Shown piece by piece: positions 54,648-63,295 of a stretch of 64,000 bases of DNA (positions within the stretch are counted from its first letter, which is position 1; each line of letters opens with the position of its first letter). The translations under genes and the position numbers were made by a program. This DNA comes from Aquicella siphonis (GTDB lineage Bacteria; Pseudomonadota; Gammaproteobacteria; DSM-16500), in the NCBI RefSeq assembly GCF_902459485.1, contig NZ_LR699120.1, positions 248,001 through 312,000 of the forward strand, given 5' to 3'. The notes beneath the pieces are model-generated. The model searched no databases, was not told the DNA's origin, and saw only the letters and a program-made list of their open reading frames with translations.

Positions 54648-55874
54648 ATGGGTTTACTGACCGATAATGCGTTTTATGACATGTTCGCACAACGAGCACT
54701 GACACGCTGCGTCTACGGAGGGGCTGACATAGGCGAGTGTTTATCTGCCGTCGAACGCATAGGCAATCACCCTGTGGATATCTGGTATCAGGAATGGCTG
54801 GCCATCGCTGACCGGCTTGCCAAAACAGGAGATGATTGTCTGGCCAGGCACCATCTCGTCAGCGCCCGTGAAGCCTATTTGAGAGCAACCACCTACTTTC
54901 ACGCCTCCTACATGCCCTTGTTTGGCAGGCCGCTGGACCCGCGTCTCACGCACGCGTTTTCACGGGAATGCGAAACCTTTCAGAAGGCAGCCCGGCTTTT
55001 CTCGCCAGCGATTGAGTGCCTGGAAATTCCATTCGAAAATATCACTCTGCCAGCCTATTTTATAAAAGCCGATCATTCCGGGCGCCCAGGACCGACACTC
55101 ATACATACCAATGGATATGATTCCAACATCCAGGAAATGTATTTCAATCACGTCCCCGCGGCTGTCCGGCGCGGTTATCATTGCCTGTTATTCGATGGCC
55201 CGGGACAAGGACGAAATCTGATTCGTGATGATGTGCCCATGCGCCCAGACTGGGAAACTGTCGTCCGTCCTGTCATTGATTATGCCTTAACCAGGACTGA
55301 AATTGACCCGCAGAAAATGGTGCTGGCAGGCTGGAGTTTTGGCGGATTTCTGGCACCGCGTGCGGCGGCATTTGAACACAGGATAGCTGCCTTGGTGGCA
55401 GACCCGGGCGTGTGGGACCTCGGTCCCGCAATGAATGCCGTCATCCAAACACTGCCGCTTAAGCCGGATGACAAGGCGAACTTTCCACATATAGATCCGA
55501 AAGTATTCACACCAATTGAGCAAGCCATAGAAAATAATAGCGCAGATCCCGTCACACGCTGGCGTTTATTGCAGCGCGGCAAATGGGTGCATCACGCAGA
55601 CTCCCTGTTTGACTACTTGCGCATCATGCGCGACTTTGAAGTCTCCTCTGTAGCCAAACACATCCGCTGTCCTGCCTTGATCGCATGTTCTGAAGGCGAT
55701 CCGCTTTCTCAAAGCGCGCCCGCTCTCTATGAAGCAATACAAGCACCCAAGACGCTGCTTCGTTTTACCCGTGCCGAAGGCGCGGGCGGTCATTGTGAAG
55801 CCTTGGCGCGCACTTTATATCATCAACGTGTTTTTGACTGGCTGGATGAAACCCTGGGATATCGTTTCAATTAG
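54648..55874 (+). CDS. Alpha/beta hydrolase, FrsA/pseudooxynicotine-hydrolase-like
   Basis: A helical N-terminal cap of about 130 residues (YGGADIGECLSAVERIG, REAYLRATTYFHASYMPLFG) is followed by an alpha/beta-hydrolase core. The core has oxyanion HTNGYDSNIQEM, DGPGQGRN, nucleophile Ser in LAGWSFGGFLAPRAA, acid Asp in CSEGDPLSQ and His in GAGGHCEAL. The layout matches the FrsA-like group, which includes 2,6-dihydroxypseudooxynicotine hydrolase and polyketide C-C hydrolases. The substrate is unknown. ATG 54648 (408 aa) is preferred; the frame is open to 54519 but the extra residues look non-protein. The nitronate monooxygenase gene follows after 12 bases, so the two are co-transcribed. Confidence 0.87.
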   Translation: MGLLTDNAFYDMFAQRALTRCVYGGADIGECLSAVERIGNHPVDIWYQEWLAIADRLAKTGDDCLARHHLVSAREAYLRATTYFHASYMPLFGRPLDPRLTHAFSRECETFQKAARLFSPAIECLEIPFENITLPAYFIKADHSGRPGPTLIHTNGYDSNIQEMYFNHVPAAVRRGYHCLLFDGPGQGRNLIRDDVPMRPDWETVVRPVIDYALTRTEIDPQKMVLAGWSFGGFLAPRAAAFEHRIAALVADPGVWDLGPAMNAVIQTLPLKPDDKANFPHIDPKVFTPIEQAIENNSADPVTRWRLLQRGKWVHHADSLFDYLRIMRDFEVSSVAKHIRCPALIACSEGDPLSQSAPALYEAIQAPKTLLRFTRAEGAGGHCEALARTLYHQRVFDWLDETLGYRFN

Positions 55875-55886
55875 CATGGAGTGACT

Positions 55887-56966
55887 ATGTGGCCTCGAAC
55901 TTCGGTCAGCAAGCTTTTGAAAATTGATCTTCCGCTGATTCAGGCGCCCATGGCTGGGAACATCACATCAGCCGAATTAATCGCAAACGTTTCCAATGCG
56001 GGAGGGTTAGGTTCGCTGGGTGCCGGATACATGACGCCGGAAAACATGCGAAAAGCCATAGCAGATATCCGCAGTCTCACTGACAGGCCGTTTGCCGTCA
56101 ATTTATTCATCCCGCGCGAACCCCTTGTGACCACAAAACAGATGAATGCCATGACCAGCCGTCTCAGAAAACTGTATCCCGCTCTGGCGAGTGTCATCAA
56201 GCCTGTCAAGCCTCCTTATGTCCCGTCATTTGAAGAACAATTGCAAGTTATACTGGAAGAAAATATTCCCGTGTTTAGTTTCACATTTGGCGTACTGTCT
56301 GCCGCCTGGGTCAAGAAATTGAAACACCAACAAGTCCGCATGATAGGTACGGCAACTTCGGTCGCAGAAGCGCGATTGCTGGAAAAAAAAGGGATAGACA
56401 TGGTTATCGCGCAAGGATATGAGGCAGGCGGTCATCGCGGCAGTTTCCTCACTCCCGGCGAACAATCGCTCATAGGCGGCATGGCGCTCATCCCGCAAAT
56501 GGCAGACGCTGTTTCGGTGCCTGTGATCGCGGCTGGCGGGATCATGGATGCGCGGGGTATTCTTGCTGCGCTTTTACTCGGCGCATCCGGCGTGCAAATG
56601 GGCACGGCTTTCATCACCTGCCCCGAAGCAAAAGCCCATCCAAGATACCAGCAAGCCTTGCTGCATGCGCAAGACCAGGACACGGTGCTTACACGAGTAT
56701 TTTCCGGCAAACTCGCCCGCGGATTGCGCAACCGCTTCATTCAAGAGATGCATGAGCATGAACAAGAAATCCTGGATTATCCCGCGCAACACGCGCTGAC
56801 CAAGCCGCTCCGGGACACCGCTGCGAAAAAAAACCAACTGGACTATCTGTCGCTATGGTCAGGCCAGGCGAGTTCATTATGCCGGATGGAACGGGCAGAC
56901 CGTCTGGTCAAATCCTGGGATAAAGCCGTGCGGCAGATGCAGAAGCAACTTGGCCGCCCGGATTAA
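55887..56966 (+). CDS. Nitronate monooxygenase (FMN-dependent, class I-like)
   Basis: An FMN TIM-barrel enzyme that oxidises toxic alkyl nitronates. Marks are LPLIQAPMAGNITSAELIA at the N-terminus, NAGGLGSLGAGYM, catalytic His in GYEAGGHRGSF, PVIAAGGIMDARGILAALLLGASGVQMGT as flavin phosphate site, and the YLSLWSGQ C-terminal piece. GGAG lies 6 bases before ATG 55887; an in-frame GTG two codons earlier is less likely. It sits in a two-gene operon with the alpha/beta hydrolase. The length (359 aa) fits the family. Confidence 0.92.
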   Translation: MWPRTSVSKLLKIDLPLIQAPMAGNITSAELIANVSNAGGLGSLGAGYMTPENMRKAIADIRSLTDRPFAVNLFIPREPLVTTKQMNAMTSRLRKLYPALASVIKPVKPPYVPSFEEQLQVILEENIPVFSFTFGVLSAAWVKKLKHQQVRMIGTATSVAEARLLEKKGIDMVIAQGYEAGGHRGSFLTPGEQSLIGGMALIPQMADAVSVPVIAAGGIMDARGILAALLLGASGVQMGTAFITCPEAKAHPRYQQALLHAQDQDTVLTRVFSGKLARGLRNRFIQEMHEHEQEILDYPAQHALTKPLRDTAAKKNQLDYLSLWSGQASSLCRMERADRLVKSWDKAVRQMQKQLGRPD

Positions 56967-56978
56967 AGCAGGAACACC

Positions 56979-57006
56979 AAAAAAAACGGTGCCCGAAGAC
57001 ACCGTT
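56979..57006 (-). terminator. Rho-independent terminator for the thymosin-motif gene
   Basis: AACGGTG at 56985-56991 and CACCGTT at 57000-57006 form a 7-bp stem with an 8-base loop. Read on the minus strand, the hairpin is followed at once by a run of eight T. It lies 37 bases past the stop of the minus-strand gene. On the plus strand it lies just after the nitronate monooxygenase stop and may also slow plus-strand transcripts, though without a T-run there. Confidence 0.85.
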
Positions 57007-57042
57007 AATTCCTGTACTCATCAGGATGGTAGTGCTGAAATA

Positions 57043-58359
57043 TTACATGCCGTGACGAATTTGCGGCCCGTTGTCATCCGCCACAACCGCCACATCACTC
57101 TTCACATTGGGTTCAACATGTTTGAGCTTTCTTTTGTTGAATCCGGTGAGATCATTTTTGACATCCCTATGAAACATGACTTCCGTCATTTCCCTGATGT
57201 GAGGTTCTTTCACACCTTTCCATGCCGCTTTGACTTTCGCGGTATCTTCTTCATGGTATTTCACATCGAATTGCTTATGATGACTGTGATTGACCCATTC
57301 GCCTTCATCATTTTCTCTCCATTTTGCGCGATGGGGACTTGCCTTCTTGCCGGCTTCCGCTTCTTTTACTTGAACACGCACAGATTCCTGCTCAGTGGGT
57401 TCTCTTACAACGCCCAACTGAGGTACTTGTTCGTTTGGAACAACGTGGTTGAGTCTGGCGGCGTCAAACGATCTGATCAACTCAGGCGTGTACTCTCTGG
57501 CTGCCATCATGGCCTTGATTTTAGCTGAAGAATTGGTTTCTTTGGACGGAGCCAGCTCAGGTTCCACCGGAACAACAGTCAAATCTTTCATGACCAGCTT
57601 CGCCTGTTTTTCAACTGTCGCAGCTTTTTTCAGCTTGGTTGTGTCAAGATGAGAAGCGTCAACCCCAGCATCAACCGCCGCAGGTTTCACTTTATTTCCA
57701 AGGTCTTTCATGACACCCACGAATTGATTATAAGCCGCCAGAGCTTCTTTTTCGGATGCTTCATCCAGAACATTTTCGTCCGACATGCCAATGGCCGCGG
57801 GTATGCCAGTATACAACCGACTGTTTTCCGGTTTGTTTTCCTTTACCAGTCTCATGTACGCCGCAAGGTTAATGAACGCGTTGGCAAGTCCTTGCTCATA
57901 CTCGGCTTTAATCTTTTGTTTAAGAACCAGCAAGGCACCTACCATGACTTTTGCTTTTTGTTCATCCGACATTATTCTCAGGGCTTGCTCGACAGCCAGA
58001 TCATCATGTCTGGTTTTGCGTAATTCGATATCAAACCGTAACAATGCATCTTTTTTGGCAGTTAATTCATCTTTTTCTTTTTTCTGCTCAGCAGACAATT
58101 CTGCCAATTCATCCAATTCGTTCAAACGGCGGTAATATTCATCGAGTTTGCTGCTGTTATCTTTCAGCAGTCTTTGTGAATCTGTGGCGGATGTCATCGT
58201 ACGCAAGTGTTCATACAGATCACTCAGTTCCTGCATTTGCGCTTCACGTTTTGCCGGAACTTCTTGTTTCAAATCAGCGTATTTTTGATATTCATCTTCG
58301 AATAATTTGACCAGTTTATCACCAAGGTCTTTGAAAGGTAAAAACTGAAATGCGGGCAT
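57043..58359 (-). CDS. Coiled-coil protein with three beta-thymosin/WH2-like motifs, candidate actin-binding effector
   Basis: No full-length family is recognised. The N-terminal half (about 10-175) is charged and strongly helical with coiled-coil stretches. In the C-terminal half three segments resemble the actin-binding beta-thymosin/WH2 motif (FDKSKLKKTETQEKNPLP in thymosin): HLDTTKLKKAATVEKQ (237-252, with a PSKET echo at 271-275), IRSFDAARLNHVVPNEQVP (295-313) and LTGFNKRKLKHVEPNVK (404-420). They share the hydrophobic-x-x-x-x-Leu core and the LKHV/LKK step. There is no signal peptide. AAAGGAGAT lies 7 bases before the ATG, and a strong terminator follows. In a Legionella-like bacterium such a protein would be a good candidate for secretion into host cells, but that is inference. 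Confidence 0.75.
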   Translation of the reverse strand: MPAFQFLPFKDLGDKLVKLFEDEYQKYADLKQEVPAKREAQMQELSDLYEHLRTMTSATDSQRLLKDNSSKLDEYYRRLNELDELAELSAEQKKEKDELTAKKDALLRFDIELRKTRHDDLAVEQALRIMSDEQKAKVMVGALLVLKQKIKAEYEQGLANAFINLAAYMRLVKENKPENSRLYTGIPAAIGMSDENVLDEASEKEALAAYNQFVGVMKDLGNKVKPAAVDAGVDASHLDTTKLKKAATVEKQAKLVMKDLTVVPVEPELAPSKETNSSAKIKAMMAAREYTPELIRSFDAARLNHVVPNEQVPQLGVVREPTEQESVRVQVKEAEAGKKASPHRAKWRENDEGEWVNHSHHKQFDVKYHEEDTAKVKAAWKGVKEPHIREMTEVMFHRDVKNDLTGFNKRKLKHVEPNVKSDVAVVADDNGPQIRHGM

Positions 58360-58436
58360 GGGTCATATCTCCTTTAAAATTTTGAATCCGTAAGACATTC
58401 TCTTTGTTACATTTATCCTAATTAACAATGAGAGCC

Positions 58437-58478
58437 TTGAATGTAGCATTCAAATCTTAAGGCAATCTTAAGATTGCC
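58437..58478. promoter_or_regulatory. Two adjacent perfect palindromes in a divergent promoter region
   Basis: TTGAATG-TAG-CATTCAA spans 58437-58453, with 7-base arms and a 3-base spacer. GGCAATCTTAAGATTGCC spans 58461-58478, an uninterrupted 18-base palindrome. The two centres are about 24 bases apart, roughly two helical turns. They lie 78-119 bases upstream of the thymosin-motif gene and about 120-160 bases upstream of the oxygenase gene. Neither is followed by a T-run, so dimeric regulator sites are likelier than terminators. Confidence 0.55.
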
Positions 58479-58599
58479 AACCCGCGAATACACGATACTT
58501 TCACATAATCATCGCCATACGCCGGGCCATGCCTTCGCCTCTTGAATGGCAAGTGGTATTATTCAACTTCCACGCTACTTATTACCGGACTTGACCATC

Positions 58600-59553
58600 A
58601 TGACCACACCACATCATAACGCTTCTCAACATATAGCATGGATAGACATGCATGACTTTGTCCACGGCGCGACAAAACAAAAAATCGCCACCGCACGAGC
58701 ATTCGGACTGGCATTACAGCAAACCGGATTTGTGGCGGTGACCAATATCGGACTGCGTGCGGAAACCATTTCGCAAGCCTATGCCATGGCTGAAACCTAT
58801 TTTGCACAACCCGACGCCATCAAGCAGCGGGAACGTTCACCCGACGGGCATAGAGGATTTATACCGTTTGGTACCGAGCACGCGAAATACACCAGCGTGA
58901 TGGACTTGAAAGAATTCTACCAGACCACCGGTATTTCCCAGCCAGAGGCGTTGTGGCCGCTCCTGCCCGGTTTCCGGGATACCATGATGGCGCTTTACAC
59001 TGAATTGGAAAACGCCTTAAAGCTTTGCCTGCAGGCAACCGCCATTTATTTGGGCTATGAAGACGAAAACCAGCACGCTCTTTTATCGAATATGATGGCA
59101 CCCGGCCACGGCGTGATGCGCATCCTGCATTATCCGCCCATCGATCCGCAGCACACGCATCCGGGAGCCTTGCGCTCGGCGCCGCATGAAGATATCAGCC
59201 TGATGACGATCATCCCGCGCGCGACCCATGCCAGGCTGCAAATCAAGAACCGTCAGGGTAACTGGCTGGATGTGGTGGTGCCCGACAATGCCGCCATCAT
59301 TAATTCCGGCGACACACTCAGCCGCATCACTAATGGAGTCATACCCAGTACCACACACCGGGTAATCAATCCGCCGCGGCAGGATACTTCGCATCGCTAT
59401 TCGATCCCGTTTTTTGGCAGCCTCCCGTTCGAGTGCGTGCTGCGTGTGCTGGATAAATGCAAAGTCACGCCCTCTTCTCACGAACTCCCACAGGACATTA
59501 CATTCGGCGACTTCCTGAAAGAACGGTACCAGAAAATCGGCCTCACGAACTGA
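58600..59553 (+). CDS. 2-oxoglutarate/Fe(II)-dependent oxygenase, isopenicillin-N-synthase-like
   Basis: The protein has the DIOX_N segment at the start (IAWIDMHDF, ALQQTGFVAVTNIG) and the double-stranded beta-helix core. The iron ligands are His196 and Asp198 (APHEDIS) and His253 (STTHRVINPP). Arg266 and Ser268 (RYSIPFF) bind the 2-oxoglutarate carboxylate. Bacterial relatives hydroxylate or desaturate small molecules, and some make ethylene. The substrate here is unknown. ATG 58600 is chosen; the frame is open to 58546 but those residues are unlike the family. Confidence 0.88.
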   Translation: MTTPHHNASQHIAWIDMHDFVHGATKQKIATARAFGLALQQTGFVAVTNIGLRAETISQAYAMAETYFAQPDAIKQRERSPDGHRGFIPFGTEHAKYTSVMDLKEFYQTTGISQPEALWPLLPGFRDTMMALYTELENALKLCLQATAIYLGYEDENQHALLSNMMAPGHGVMRILHYPPIDPQHTHPGALRSAPHEDISLMTIIPRATHARLQIKNRQGNWLDVVVPDNAAIINSGDTLSRITNGVIPSTTHRVINPPRQDTSHRYSIPFFGSLPFECVLRVLDKCKVTPSSHELPQDITFGDFLKERYQKIGLTN

Positions 59554-59637
59554 TGGCAGGCGTGACAACCCGCCATCCAGATTGACATTTAGTAAACTTG
59601 CATATAATATGCATTTTTACCAAAATGGGAGAATGCC

Positions 59638-60063
59638 ATGTGGACTCAGTCTTGCAGCAAGATTTATCCGGGAGTGACGAAAGAAGCCGTATGGAAGTTA
59701 TGGACGGATGTCAACAACTGGCCGCGATGGGACACAGAATTGGAATATTGTCAGATGCAGGGTGCTTTCGCAAAAGATAGTCAATTCATTCTTAAACCCG
59801 TGGGCGGACCGAAAGTAAAAATCATCTTGTCAGAAGTGGTTCCATATGAGACGTTCACGGACTATTGCACATTCTTTGGCGCGACCATGCATGATTATCA
59901 TCATCTCGAAGAAACGCCGGATGGGCTGAGAATCACGAATACGATCACTGTCACAGGGCCGCTTGGCCTGCTCTGGACACATCTGGTAGCGAAAAATGTC
60001 GCGAAAGCTGTTCCAAGACAAATGGACGCGCTGGCTGAGCTCGCGAAGGCCTCGCATGATTAA
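59638..60063 (+). CDS. SRPBCC (START/polyketide-cyclase-like) family protein
   Basis: The 141-aa single domain has the family layout: a first strand and helix with YPGVTKEAVWKLWTDVNNWPRWD, a middle sheet (KPVGGPKVKIILSEVVPYETF) and a long C-terminal helix (WTHLVAKNVAKAVPRQMDALAELA). SRPBCC proteins bind hydrophobic ligands in a deep pocket, and a few cyclise polyketides. It ends 8 bases inside the MarR gene, so the two are co-translated and the protein may handle the regulator's ligand. A role with the PKS 40 kb away is not indicated. Confidence 0.85.
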   Translation: MWTQSCSKIYPGVTKEAVWKLWTDVNNWPRWDTELEYCQMQGAFAKDSQFILKPVGGPKVKIILSEVVPYETFTDYCTFFGATMHDYHHLEETPDGLRITNTITVTGPLGLLWTHLVAKNVAKAVPRQMDALAELAKASHD

Positions 60064-60523
60064 GAACACATTTGGTTTTGACAAGCCGGAGGACAGCCCC
60101 GGATTTCTGCTCTGGCAAACCACGATAACGTGGCAGCGCAAAATCAAAAATGCACTTGATCCATTTGGCATTTCGCATGCCCAGTTTGTCATTCTTGCCA
60201 TCACCTTATGGTTTGAAAGCAAAAAACAAGAGGTTTCACAAAGCCTGATCGTACGCCAGTCCAGGCTGGATAAAATGACTGTGTCGAAGTCGCTTAAAAA
60301 ACTGGTTGAGCACGGCCTGGTCATGCGTGAGGAAAATCAGAAAGATTCACGCGCCAAATGCGTGCGCCTGACCAGAACCGGTCAAATGGTTACGGCTAGA
60401 ATGGTATCGATAATCGAAAAAGTAGACTCCGGGTTTTTTGATTCCATTAAAAAACTCGATCAGCAGGCGTTGCTTAAGATTTTGCAACAGCTGGTTATAA
60501 ATAGCGAAAACACCGAACCATGA
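60056..60523 (+). CDS. MarR-family transcriptional regulator
   Basis: A 155-aa winged helix-turn-helix protein: helix region FGISHAQFVILAI, recognition region VRQSRLDKMTVSKSLKKLVEHGLV, and wing REENQKDSRAKCVRLTRTGQMV. MarR dimers repress nearby genes until a phenolic or similar ligand binds. ATG 60056 overlaps the SRPBCC gene stop by 8 bases. The likely target is its own operon; the wide gap upstream of the SRPBCC gene (59554-59637) shows no clear palindrome. Confidence 0.88.
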   Translation: MIKNTFGFDKPEDSPGFLLWQTTITWQRKIKNALDPFGISHAQFVILAITLWFESKKQEVSQSLIVRQSRLDKMTVSKSLKKLVEHGLVMREENQKDSRAKCVRLTRTGQMVTARMVSIIEKVDSGFFDSIKKLDQQALLKILQQLVINSENTEP

Positions 60524-60549
60524 TCGGCTGCAAACTGCCGCAGAATGCT

Positions 60550-63231
60550 TTATTTCTTTTTGCTTTCCAAAGGCAAGGTAAACCGGAATACCGCACCGCC
60601 ATCGGGCCGGTTTTCAGCCCATATTTCTCCTCCATGGGCCTTGATAATGCGATAACAAATGGCAAGACCCAGCCCCAATCCGCGTTCCGTGGTCAATAGT
60701 CGGCCACGATAAAATTTTTCGAACAACTTATTGACCTCGTCAAACACGATCCCCGGCCCATGATCTTCCACACTGACCAAAACTCTTTCTTTTTCCAGAA
60801 CCACTGAGATTTCAATGGGTGATTCCGGAGGAGTGAACTTGATAGCATTATCAAGCAAATTGATGAACACTTCCTGAATCAGTGTGTTATCAAAAGGAAC
60901 GGCGGGCATATCAGCGGGTAATTTAATATGTACGGGCTTTTTGCCAATCTTTTTACTTAGGGATTTCACCACCGCGTGGATCACATCGCTCAAGGCGTGC
61001 GGTTCAATCTGCAATACAACCGACTCTGCTTCCAGGTAGGTCATTTGCAACAAGTTGTTGATCAGCCGGCTGAATTGTTCAACTTCAAAGTAAATGTCGC
61101 TCGCCAGCTTCTTGATAGCACCAGCATCGAGTTCATCACCAATTTCCATGAGCGTACTGGCGGATCCCATCACGGCGACCAGAGGCGTGCGCAAATCATG
61201 TGTCACGGATTGCAGCAGGGCGAGACGCACCCGGTCAGTCTCGCTTTGTAATTCGGTTTTTTTTGCCTGTTCCTGGATCCGGTCCACTTCCAGCGCAAGG
61301 GCAATCTGATTCGCGCATGACTCCAGCAAATGAACCTGGTCCGACGTGAATAAGCGGCCGGTTTCAGTCGGGCGAATACGCAAGACACCAATCACGCTTT
61401 GCGATGCGAGCAGGGGAACATATAAGGCATCGGAAAATGGCAGTGTATCTGTTCCCAGTCCGGCGATTTGTCCCAGATCATACACCCACTGCGCCACGCC
61501 CTGTTCTTTTGTACTCAGCACAGGTTCCATGCCGTACCCTACCCGAATGCCAAGCCTGTCATTTTCAGGCATTAAGGCCAGCACTTCGCAATCAAATACT
61601 TCGCCAATATAACGAACAGCGATGCCTAGCAGTTTGTCAATGCCGCGCGTGCTCGCCAATTGACGGCTCAATGTATGCAAAACGGCAGTTTCATGTTGCA
61701 CCAGCCTGACGACTTCAACCTGTTGGCGGGTCCGGACTGCCAGATGACTGATCACTTGCGTGACGAGCAGCATGACCATCAAGGTGAAAAAATACTGTAT
61801 GTCAGTGATGACAAAACTATCATAGGGCGGAATAAAAAAGAAATCATAAGCCAGCACGCTCAGCACCGACGCCATGACTGAAGGTCCCACCTGGCCGAAT
61901 AAGGCCACAAAGGTAACGCCTAGCAAATACACCATAATCAGGTTAACCACATCAATGCCTGCATACAAAGTCGAATTAATCAATGTAGCCAGAATGACGG
62001 TCGCAAAAGATATTCCGTAGACGCGCCAGGGTATTTTATCCTGGCGGGAGCGTGACGCCGGTGCAAATGCTTCAAGTATTTTATCATCCCGCGTCTCACT
62101 GGTGACAGTGTAAATATCAATTTCACCACTGCGCCGGGTTAATTCATCCGCGAGGCTCCTGAACAGCAAATCCCGCAAACGGGAGCGAATATGCTTCCAC
62201 ACCATGATCAGTGTTATATTTTGCTCGCGTGCGAAATCCATGATTTCCTTGACCACATCAAAGCCTGTGAGAATACGTGTTTCGGCTCCCAGCTTCTCCG
62301 CCAGACGCAGGTTTTGCATGGCCTGAAAAGATTCTTCCTCTGACAGCCGGACTCGCGGCGTATCCACGTGAACCGCGATCCAATCCGCTTGTAATTTGGT
62401 TGCCATGCGTCGCGCCGCGCGTATCAATTTGGCGGATTCCACTCTTGTGCCGACACAAACCAGGATTTTTTCCCTGGTTGGCCAGATATGTTTAATGCCC
62501 TGACCTTGCCTGTATAGCAAGACTTGCGCACCTACGCGTTCCGCAGTGACACGCAGGGCCAGCTCGCGAAGCGCTGTCAGATTTCCTTTACGAAAAAAGT
62601 TTTCTGCGGCAAGTTCTGCTTGCTTGGGAAAATAGACTTTCCCTTCCTGAAGCCGCTTCAGCAAGTCTTCCGGAGGCAAATCCACCAATTCGATGGTATC
62701 AGCCATTTCCAGCATGGCGTCCGGAACTGTTTCCTTGATGCGGGTGTGGATGATTTGTGAAACGACATCATTCAAGGTTTCCACGTGCTGAACATTAAGA
62801 GTGGTATAAACATCAATGCCGCGGTCAAGAATTTCCTTGATGTCTTGCCAGCGTTTTGCATGGCGTGAGCCCGGCACATTGGTATGCGCCATTTCATCGA
62901 TTAAAATCAACCCCGGATTGCGCTTCAATGCCCCGTCAAGATCGAATTCATGTAATTGACGCCCATGATAATCAACCGCGAGCCTGGGCAAGACCTCCAA
63001 TTTGTCAAGCAAGGATTCAATCTCCTTGCGGCCGTGTGATTCAACGATACCGACCAGAACATCCAGGCCTTGCGAACGCCTGGCAAGCGCATCTTGCAGC
63101 ATGGTATAGGTTTTACCCACACCCGGTGCGGCACCAAGATAAATTTTCAGTTTGCCGCGACGCTCCTGTCTTTCTTCATCCTGAACGCGCCGCAATAATG
63201 TTTCCGGATTCGGCCGATCTTGAATCATCAC
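60550..63231 (-). CDS. kdpD: Osmosensitive K+ channel histidine kinase KdpD
   Basis: KdpD senses potassium limitation and phosphorylates KdpE to turn on kdpFABC. Order: the N-terminal KdpD domain with Walker A LGAAPGVGKTYTM and Walker B LILIDEMAHTN, a Usp-like domain (about 250-370), four membrane helices (about 395-495; NLIMVYLLGVTFVALFG), a GAF-like region, the phosphoacceptor His in SVTHDLRTPLVAVMGS, and an ATPase domain with LLDNAIKFTPPES, DHGPGIV and GLGLGLAICYRI. The length (893 aa) matches E. coli (894). kdpE normally follows kdpD, but here the next gene is a MarR regulator on the other strand, so kdpE lies elsewhere or is missing. Confidence 0.96.
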   Translation of the reverse strand: MMIQDRPNPETLLRRVQDEERQERRGKLKIYLGAAPGVGKTYTMLQDALARRSQGLDVLVGIVESHGRKEIESLLDKLEVLPRLAVDYHGRQLHEFDLDGALKRNPGLILIDEMAHTNVPGSRHAKRWQDIKEILDRGIDVYTTLNVQHVETLNDVVSQIIHTRIKETVPDAMLEMADTIELVDLPPEDLLKRLQEGKVYFPKQAELAAENFFRKGNLTALRELALRVTAERVGAQVLLYRQGQGIKHIWPTREKILVCVGTRVESAKLIRAARRMATKLQADWIAVHVDTPRVRLSEEESFQAMQNLRLAEKLGAETRILTGFDVVKEIMDFAREQNITLIMVWKHIRSRLRDLLFRSLADELTRRSGEIDIYTVTSETRDDKILEAFAPASRSRQDKIPWRVYGISFATVILATLINSTLYAGIDVVNLIMVYLLGVTFVALFGQVGPSVMASVLSVLAYDFFFIPPYDSFVITDIQYFFTLMVMLLVTQVISHLAVRTRQQVEVVRLVQHETAVLHTLSRQLASTRGIDKLLGIAVRYIGEVFDCEVLALMPENDRLGIRVGYGMEPVLSTKEQGVAQWVYDLGQIAGLGTDTLPFSDALYVPLLASQSVIGVLRIRPTETGRLFTSDQVHLLESCANQIALALEVDRIQEQAKKTELQSETDRVRLALLQSVTHDLRTPLVAVMGSASTLMEIGDELDAGAIKKLASDIYFEVEQFSRLINNLLQMTYLEAESVVLQIEPHALSDVIHAVVKSLSKKIGKKPVHIKLPADMPAVPFDNTLIQEVFINLLDNAIKFTPPESPIEISVVLEKERVLVSVEDHGPGIVFDEVNKLFEKFYRGRLLTTERGLGLGLAICYRIIKAHGGEIWAENRPDGGAVFRFTLPLESKKK

Positions 63232-63295
63232 CTGTCCTTTTTTGACCGCTGCAATCAGTCCTCAACCAGGGAAATGAGGCGCCGCGAAATAATCT

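Noticed and set aside
59638-60063. SRPBCC protein as the cyclase of the PKS pathway
   Set aside because: It lies 40 kb from the PKS genes and overlaps a MarR gene, so there is no positional link to polyketide synthesis.
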